A DNA stretch of 64,000 nucleotides. Source: Stomorhina lunata (taxonomy: Eukaryota > Arthropoda > Insecta > Diptera > Rhiniidae). The notes below the pieces were generated by a model. That model made no database searches, was not told where the DNA came from, and saw nothing but the letters and a program-made list of their open reading frames with translations. Below, piece after piece: positions 61,072-64,000 of this stretch. The number at the start of each line of letters is the position of its first letter. Positions within the stretch are counted from its first letter, which is position 1. Location of the stretch: assembly GCA_933228675.1 (NCBI GenBank), contig OW121743.1:54252903-54316902 (forward strand), given 5' to 3'. Both the position numbers and the translations under genes were made by a program.

Positions 61072-61521
61072 TGATGGAGTGAAGGAATTGAGAATTAGGA
61101 GTCTGTGTGGAGAATTATAAATCGTCAAACCTCTGAGCCGAAAAAGTGAGTCAACAAAATAATTGCTTTATTTTGTTAACTCAGAATAAAAAGCTCAACA
61201 ATCCCAGTGAACAAATTATATGAAAAAAGAATGAAATAAAACAAATGTATTAGTGTTGTGAATCCAAGGTAGTTTATTGTTAGGAATTATTACCTCTTCG
61301 AGTGGCTGCTAAAATAATAAGAGACAGTAGAAAGTTAAGTCGAACAGGAAGCAGTATGGTGGACATTGGGTCCAAACTGACAGCCAGAATTAGGCATTAT
61401 AAAGGAAAGAGATGGCATGATTTTGACAACTTGCAGCGTTGATAACGTTGCAAGAATAGTTGCAAACATGCCCACTACTATTTTAATGCAGGAGTCGGAA
61501 AAGTGACTTTTGGCATTAACA
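61072..61521 (-). repeat. 5' LTR of the BEL/Pao element (450 bp)
   Basis: By eye identical to the LTR at 51078-51527. On the minus strand it contains the promoter side; ATATAA-type TATA-like sequence is present around 61214 but a start site is not defined. Confidence 0.94.
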
Positions 61522-61526
61522 TATTG
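61522..61526. other. Target-site duplication TATTG (right)
   Basis: Partner of 51073-51077. Downstream ATATAATCGAGCTT continues the duplicated spacer as at 46509. Confidence 0.95.
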
Positions 61527-63150
61527 ATATAATCGAGCTTAAAGCTTCAATTTTGTCAACTTCCATATACATTTAAAAATTCCTGAGGAATTACTTAAAA
61601 TTGAGTATTTTAGCTGGTATCTATGACATTTATTTGGGATCGATCATTATTGATATGTAACCATTTATAAAGTTTTGAAAAAAAAAAAAATTAAAATCTC
61701 AAGTTATATTCTTTTAGGTTTCTTCCTTTATAATGATATTTAAATATTTCTTAAATGATTTCATTATATTTCTTGATCGTTCTCAACTTTTGACAACTTA
61801 ACTAATATCCACTTAATAATTTAAACAAAAAGAATCAAAATTTTTGTTTAGACATTTGGGATTTGAATCAAAAAAACTCCAGCTGATATAATTTTTGTCC
61901 GCTGGAGACAGTGATGTCATTCTAAACAAATAAACCTAATTAAGTGTAAATAATAAACTCAATATTTCTCAAAATGATGATAAAAGGCAGACAAAAAAAT
62001 GATCGAAAGTTATATGTTTTATGTTAAAAAATCCCTCCCAGTTAACGACCATCACTGTCTTCTCGACTGCTTATATGCATTTAAATAAATTCATCATTAA
62101 AAGAAAATAAAAAGAGTTTAACGGAGACGAAGCAGTAAACGCCAACGCCTTTAGTAGTTTTTAACAAAATAAAAAGTCATGATAAACATGAATTATTAAG
62201 TTAAATAAGAAGTTATAAAAAAGTATATAATAAAGAATTAAAGTCGGTAATGACCGACCACTTGATACCCTACACCACTGAGATCAAATATGGTCCAATT
62301 GTCAAAAAATTTAGTTTATTTTCAATACCTAGAGACATTTTTAGGCTAAATTCTGTCAACTTGTCTATAGATTTTCTGTATTTGAGACCTTTCTGACGTA
62401 TTGTTGAGGATAGGGTCAAATGTGGAAGGATTGCCTCGAAATAAAAATAATTTTGTTTAATGTTTATAGAAAATATATTAGTTATCTTTATCTTCAGATT
62501 TACGAGAGTATAGAAATATCTTTTAAACTTTTTTATACATTCGCCAGGCCTAAGCCGTTTAACAGATTAAGACAAAAATTTTGAATATATATAGAGTTCT
62601 ACCTCAGACTATAATAAAAAAGAGGTCTATTTTTTTATAAACGCGTATTGAACTAAAGGTTTCTTTAAATAATTAAAAAAAACAATTAACGATAATAAAT
62701 AATATAGGCAGCTTAAATTATATTAAATGGCCGGTATAACTGAAATATTGGCCTTACATCTTCTTGCCTAAGTTCATCTTTTCGTAATTCGATATAAAAA
62801 AAATGGAAGAATTTACATTCTAAAACTCAACTTTTGATTAAGTTTTTAATATCAAATGTGATTTTGACAAACATTTTCACAAAAATTTAATGATACCTCT
62901 CTAACTACTCATCCGAATTTGGCGTAGCATTGCATTTTTCGCCTTCTATAATTTAATTCAAAAAATAGAAAAATAGACATATAAAAGCTTATATATTTAA
63001 TTATTGAATTATTCAACTTTTGATTAAGTTTTAATATCAAGCGTAATTTTGACTTATACAAAAATTTAATCAAAAACCTAATGATATCTCTGTAACTACT
63101 CATTCGAATTTGACCGACAACATATTCTTCAAGACTTATAAATCAAAATT
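61527..63150. other. Duplicated spacer, right copy
   Basis: Second copy of 46509-48150, including the GTCGGTAATGACCGAC family D hairpin near 62245 (here with C-to-A damage) and TTTTTGGGATTTGAATC changes. There is a cluster of differences at 61670-61775 relative to 46655-46760. No gene. Confidence 0.7.
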
Positions 63151-64000
63151 TGTTCAATGTTCAATTTCCGGTGAAAAAATTTTATATAGAAAATTTTCGG
63201 TGAAGAAATTTTATATAGAAAATTTTCGGTGAATAAATTTTATATAGAAACTTTTCGGTGAAGAAATTTTATATAGAAAATTTTCGGTGAAGAAATTTTA
63301 TATAGAAAATTTTCGGTGAATAAATTTTATATAGAAACTTTTCGGTGAAGAAATTTTATATAGAAATTTTCGGTGAAGAAATTTTATATAGCTAATTTTC
63401 TGTAAAGAAATTTTATATAGAAAATTTTCGGTGAGAAAATTTTATATAGAAAATTTTCGGTTAAAAAGTTTTATATAGAAAATTTTCGGTGAAAAAATTT
63501 TATATAGAAAATTTTCGGTGAAAAAATTTTATATAGAAAATTTTCGGTGAAAAAATTTTATATAGAAAATTTTCGGTGAAAAAATTTTATATAGAAAATT
63601 TGCGGTGAAAAATTTTTGTATAGAAAATTTTAGGTGAAAAATTTTTGTATAGAAAATTTGCGGTGAAAAAATTTTATATAGAAAATTTGCGGTGAAAAAA
63701 TCTTATATAAAAAATTTGCGGTGAAAAAATTTTATATAGAAAATTTGCGGTGAAAAAATTTTATATAGAAAATTTGCGGTGAAAAAATTTTATATGGAAA
63801 ATTTTCGGTGAAAAAATTTTATATAGAAAATTTTCGGTGAAAAAATTTTATATCGAAAATTTTCGGTAAAAAAATTTTCTATAGAAAATTTTCGGTGAAG
63901 AAGTTTTATACAGAAAATTTGCGGTGAAAAAATTTTATATAGAAAATTTTCGGTGAAAAAATTTTATATAGAAAATTTTCGGTGAAAAAATTTTATATAG
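63151..64000. repeat. 29-bp A4T4 minisatellite, third array
   Basis: Starts like 48151-48640 (TTCGGTGAAGAAATTTT units), one unit shorter, then diverges at about 63600 into a TTGCGGTGAAAAA variant block not seen elsewhere. It continues past the window edge. Confidence 0.95.

Larger units (their letters stand above)
51078..61521 (-). mobile_element. BEL/Pao LTR retrotransposon, full length (10,444 bp)
   Basis: Complete element on the minus strand: two 450-bp LTRs with TG...CA ends, a 5-bp target duplication TATTG (51073-51077 and 61522-61526), PBS, long leader, Gag-Pol ORF, a second downstream ORF and a purine-rich tract. The pre-insertion site is preserved in the tandem-duplicate at 46504-46508. 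The LTRs look identical over 450 bp and the ORFs are open, so the insertion is recent and could be competent. Gag-Pol domain order (protease, RT, RNase H, integrase with DUF5641-like end) and the 5-bp duplication are those of BEL/Pao elements. Confidence 0.96.
44010..63605. repeat. ~4.6-kb tandem duplication, right copy holding the BEL element
   Basis: The left copy (about 44010-48606) repeats from about 48607. Offset is 4597 at 44074 (the AAAATCTTC landmark) and 4569 after 44762, i.e. the right copy is one 28-bp unit shorter. The right copy is interrupted at 51078-61521 by the BEL/Pao element and continues to about 63600. After removing the element plus its 5-bp duplication the offset stays at ~4562, showing only small indels. 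Spacer copies (46515-48150 versus 61527-63150) differ visibly around 46655-46760 / 61670-61775, so the copies are not identical. Confidence 0.85.

Noticed and set aside
60846..61128. Two short minus frames across the PBS and 5' LTR
   Set aside because: They begin at TTG, not ATG, and cross the PBS and the candidate splice donor; no domain.

Overview
The window looks like a gene-poor, AT-rich, repeat-dominated piece of a fly nuclear genome, probably a calyptrate (blowfly or house-fly type) dipteran. The grounds are a full-length BEL/Pao LTR retrotransposon, Jockey/CR1-type LINE fragments, many DINE-like non-autonomous elements (5' start AACAAGTAAG, a TTCGGC..GCCGAA hairpin, CACC..GGTG-type ends), MITEs, and kilobases of minisatellite. 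I find no intact host protein-coding gene. Almost all short open frames are read-through of low-complexity repeats. The species assignment is inference.

Layout. 1-0.9 kb: AT minisatellite built on A4T4 blocks. 2-18 kb: four or more copies, some nested, of two DINE-like families (called A and B here), with (TCTG)n microsatellites grown from a fixed internal site, two MITEs, a (TA)n-flanked duplication, a hairpin-ended tandem-repeat element and a LINE scrap. 18-20.2 kb: an element with roughly 0.8-kb inverted arms around a broken copy of a conserved ORF of unknown function. 21.8-41.3 kb: a large array of a 23-bp palindromic satellite (two 9-base arms around GG). It is interrupted by two near-identical 3.2-kb family A copies in opposite orientation, LINE 3' ends, a family C element and a perfect-TIR MITE. 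41.3-43 kb: the only stretch of ordinary complexity, with a possible minus-strand 5' exon or promoter. 43-51 kb and 63.1-64 kb: 28/29-bp A4T4 minisatellite in tandemly duplicated blocks, plus a short Penelope-like fragment carrying what reads as a complete minimal hammerhead ribozyme. 51.1-61.5 kb: the BEL/Pao element on the minus strand.

The BEL/Pao element (51078-61521) has two 450-bp LTRs that appear identical, a 5-bp target duplication (TATTG) confirmed by an empty site at 46504-46508, a primer-binding site, a ~2.9-kb leader, and one 1800-residue Gag-Pol ORF with every catalytic residue I checked in place. Downstream, in the position where envelope genes sit in other retroelements, is a second ORF that repeats the Gag zinc-knuckle and retropepsin part of Gag-Pol. 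A strong splice acceptor lies 7 nt before its ATG and downstream of the Pol stop. This is the most unusual coding arrangement in the window.

The same structure recurs three times: a tandem duplication in which the left copy has an empty site and the right copy carries a mobile element (units of ~2.24, ~0.88 and ~4.6 kb). This is either local duplication followed by insertion, or the two haplotypes of a heterozygous insertion assembled in tandem. Coordinates of repeat edges are by eye and may be off by a few to tens of bases.
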